The translations under genes were made by a program, and so were the position numbers. Positions 62,260 to 64,000 of a stretch of 64,000 nucleotides of DNA are shown here, piece by piece. The stretch covers positions 868,001-932,000 of the forward strand of contig NZ_CP039393.1 in assembly GCF_004803695.1 (NCBI RefSeq), given 5' to 3'. The number at the start of each line of letters is the position of its first letter. Positions within the stretch are counted from its first letter, which is position 1. This DNA is from Muribaculum gordoncarteri. Its GTDB lineage: Bacteria; Bacteroidota; Bacteroidia; Bacteroidales; Muribaculaceae. Under the pieces are notes generated by a model that saw only the letters and a list, made by a program, of their open reading frames with translations, did not search any database and was not told the origin of the DNA.

Positions 62260-64000
62260 ATGAGCGATATAATAAAGCTGTTGCCCGATTCGGTGGCTAA
62301 CCAGATAGCGGCCGGAGAGGTGATTCAGCGTCCCGCATCGGTGATAAAGGAGTTGGTCGAAAATGCTATAGATGCGGGAGCTACAATCGTAAAAATAATA
62401 CTTAAAGACGCCGGACGCACTTTGATACAGGTTGTCGACAACGGTTGCGGAATGTCGCCTACCGATGCACGACTGGCATTTGAGCGTCACTCTACATCCA
62501 AAATATCACAGGCCTCCGATCTGTTCTCGCTTCACACAATGGGATTCCGTGGCGAGGCTCTTGCTTCGATATGCGCCATATCGCAAGTCGAATTGCGCAC
62601 TATGCGTAAGGACGACAACATAGGCACACGCATCGTCATCAGCGGCTCGACTGTTGAAAGCCAGGAGCCCGATGTGTGTACGCCGGGAAGCAACATGATG
62701 GTCAAGAATCTATTCTTCAATGTGCCCGCAAGGCGAAAGTTCCTTAAAAGCGATCACGTTGAGATGAGCAACATACTCCGTGAGTTTGAGCGCCTTGCAT
62801 TGGTCAATCCCAATGTGGAGTTTCTGTTGGTACATAACGACACGACTGTCCATCAATTGATGAAATGCTCGTTTAAGCAGCGTATAATCGACCTTTTCGG
62901 CAAGGCTCTTGACAAGCAGCTTGTCCCGGTTGAAACCGACACTTCGCTCGTGCGCATATCGGGATTTGTCAGCCGACCGGAAAATGCGCGTAAGAGGGGA
63001 GCCTTGCAATATCTGATGGTCAACGGGCGCAATATGCGTCACCCCTATTTCCACAAGGCGGTGATGCAGTGTTACGACCAGTTGATTCCAGCCGATGAGC
63101 AACCGTGCTATTTCCTGAACTTCACGGTTGACCCCGATACGATAGATGTCAACATACATCCCACCAAGAACGAGATAAAGTTTGAGAACGAGCAGCCTAT
63201 ATGGCAGATTCTCACGGCTGTCATAAAGGAGGGTCTGGGTAAGTTCAACGCCGTGCCGTCGATTGAATTTGATGTCACCGATGCTCCCGATATTCCCGTG
63301 TTCAATCCCAATGCCAATGCCAGCCATGAGGTGAAAATCGACAAGTCATACAATCCTTTCAACACCACCTCCACGCGCGATTCATCGCCGTCGACATCGG
63401 GCGGTTCATGGCGAAGCGGATTGAATGACGCAACGCAGGATTGGGAGAAGCTTTACGAAGACTTTGCACGTAACCGTGATGAGTCCTACGAAACAATGCG
63501 CGGAAGTGCGTTGAACGACATGACCGATGATATCGACCTGTCGGCCGTATCGTCGACCATGAATGATGATGCCGCCGGGGAACTGGACTTTGGAGCGGTG
63601 ACCGACAGTCAGAGCGTAATGCAGCTTAAGAACCGTTACATATTGTCGCCCTCCAAGTCGGGGCTCATGGTCATCGATCAGCATCGCGCTCATGTGAGGA
63701 TACTCTATGACCGTTACATCGATCTTGCAAATCTTGATGCGTTGAGCACACAGCGTGTGATATTTCCCGAAGTCGTCGACCTTACCGCCGCGCAGAATGC
63801 CGTTATGGAGGGTATCGTCGATGAGGCAAATGCCCTCGGCTTCGACATCTCATGTTTGGGCGACAACTCTTGGACTCTTAACGGTATGCCTTCGGTAATG
63901 AACGATGTCAACCCGAGAGAACTGATGCTCTCGATGATTGACACTGTTGTCGATGGAAGCGGTAAGATAGCCGATGACCTGCGTCACCACATTGCATTGT
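62260..64000 (+). CDS. mutL: DNA mismatch repair protein MutL, 3' truncated by window edge
   Basis: Mismatch-repair ATPase linking MutS recognition to strand incision; 580 codons are visible and the frame is open to the window end. GHKL motifs are complete: IAAGEVIQRPASVIKELVENAIDAG (I), VDNGCGM (II), TMGFRGEALASI (III), then the transducer domain with VNGRNMRHPYF and the IHPTKNEIKF loop. A linker rich in Ser, Thr and Asp (about 365-445) leads to the C-terminal dimerisation domain. There, the position of the DQHAxxExxxxE endonuclease motif reads DQHRAHVRILYD (from D473), so the known nuclease signature is degenerate. Confidence 0.96.
   Translation, partial: MSDIIKLLPDSVANQIAAGEVIQRPASVIKELVENAIDAGATIVKIILKDAGRTLIQVVDNGCGMSPTDARLAFERHSTSKISQASDLFSLHTMGFRGEALASICAISQVELRTMRKDDNIGTRIVISGSTVESQEPDVCTPGSNMMVKNLFFNVPARRKFLKSDHVEMSNILREFERLALVNPNVEFLLVHNDTTVHQLMKCSFKQRIIDLFGKALDKQLVPVETDTSLVRISGFVSRPENARKRGALQYLMVNGRNMRHPYFHKAVMQCYDQLIPADEQPCYFLNFTVDPDTIDVNIHPTKNEIKFENEQPIWQILTAVIKEGLGKFNAVPSIEFDVTDAPDIPVFNPNANASHEVKIDKSYNPFNTTSTRDSSPSTSGGSWRSGLNDATQDWEKLYEDFARNRDESYETMRGSALNDMTDDIDLSAVSSTMNDDAAGELDFGAVTDSQSVMQLKNRYILSPSKSGLMVIDQHRAHVRILYDRYIDLANLDALSTQRVIFPEVVDLTAAQNAVMEGIVDEANALGFDISCLGDNSWTLNGMPSVMNDVNPRELMLSMIDTVVDGSGKIADDLRHHIAL

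Overview
The window looks like chromosomal DNA of a Bacteroidales bacterium, most likely of the Muribaculaceae (inference from gene content, gene order and moderate GC; no database search was possible). Supporting signs are families typical of Bacteroidetes (DUF4835, DUF4290, OstA-like protein, short primary sigma factor beginning MRQLKI), the virtual absence of Shine-Dalgarno sequences, and more than twenty copies of the Bacteroidetes -7 promoter box TAnnTTTG just upstream of genes on both strands. No rRNA, tRNA or CRISPR array was found.

Layout. 1-2647: 3' end of pheS, nth, a TRIC-type channel gene and a GtrA-family gene, converging on a dicarboxylate/amino acid symporter (2631-3842). 4101-10448: six-gene operon for a TolC/MacA/MacB-type export pump with its own LytS/LytTR two-component system. 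10498-11388: CPBP protease; 11419-12935 (-): udk-lptB; 13050-14566: mlaE-mlaF. 14624-21109 (-): dnaN-dnaQ-like-coaBC-DUF4835-recN-rlmB. 21236-23516 (-): PagL-like outer-membrane enzyme and a lipoprotein. 24121-29326: a YjbR-family gene altered by a small mobile element, a GH43-like secreted glycosidase, a patatin, a GH13 amylase and prs. 29411-35570: DUF362 protein, DegP/HtrA protease, an IS1634-type insertion sequence, and rpoD. 35676-41769 (-): nhaA, lepA, a secreted leucine-rich repeat protein and dnaB. 41946-46665: S9 peptidase, proS, a membrane glycosyltransferase. 46694-52033 (-): DUF4290-murA-rimM, fabG, and tetR-KAS III-small protein. 52739-64000: dacB, guaB, two periplasmic foldases plus OstA-like protein, yraN (-), two GT2 glycosyltransferases and the 5' part of mutL.

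Most of the window is ordinary core genome. The structures that ordinary annotation does not explain are mobile-element traces: (i) an IS1634-family element flanked by perfect 200-bp direct repeats, lying two bases from the rpoD -7 box; (ii) two 514-bp non-autonomous IS5-like elements with TTA target duplications, one of which has replaced the C-terminus of a host protein; (iii) a 31-bp fully collapsed copy of the same element wedged exactly between two convergent stop codons, where it may act as a shared terminator; and (iv) a possible 10-bp remnant at the dnaB stop codon. There is also a perfect 11-bp inverted repeat carrying two opposed -7 boxes and a start codon, and several genes that appear to be transcribed with almost no leader. 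I saw no defence island, secondary-metabolite cluster or clearly new multi-gene system.
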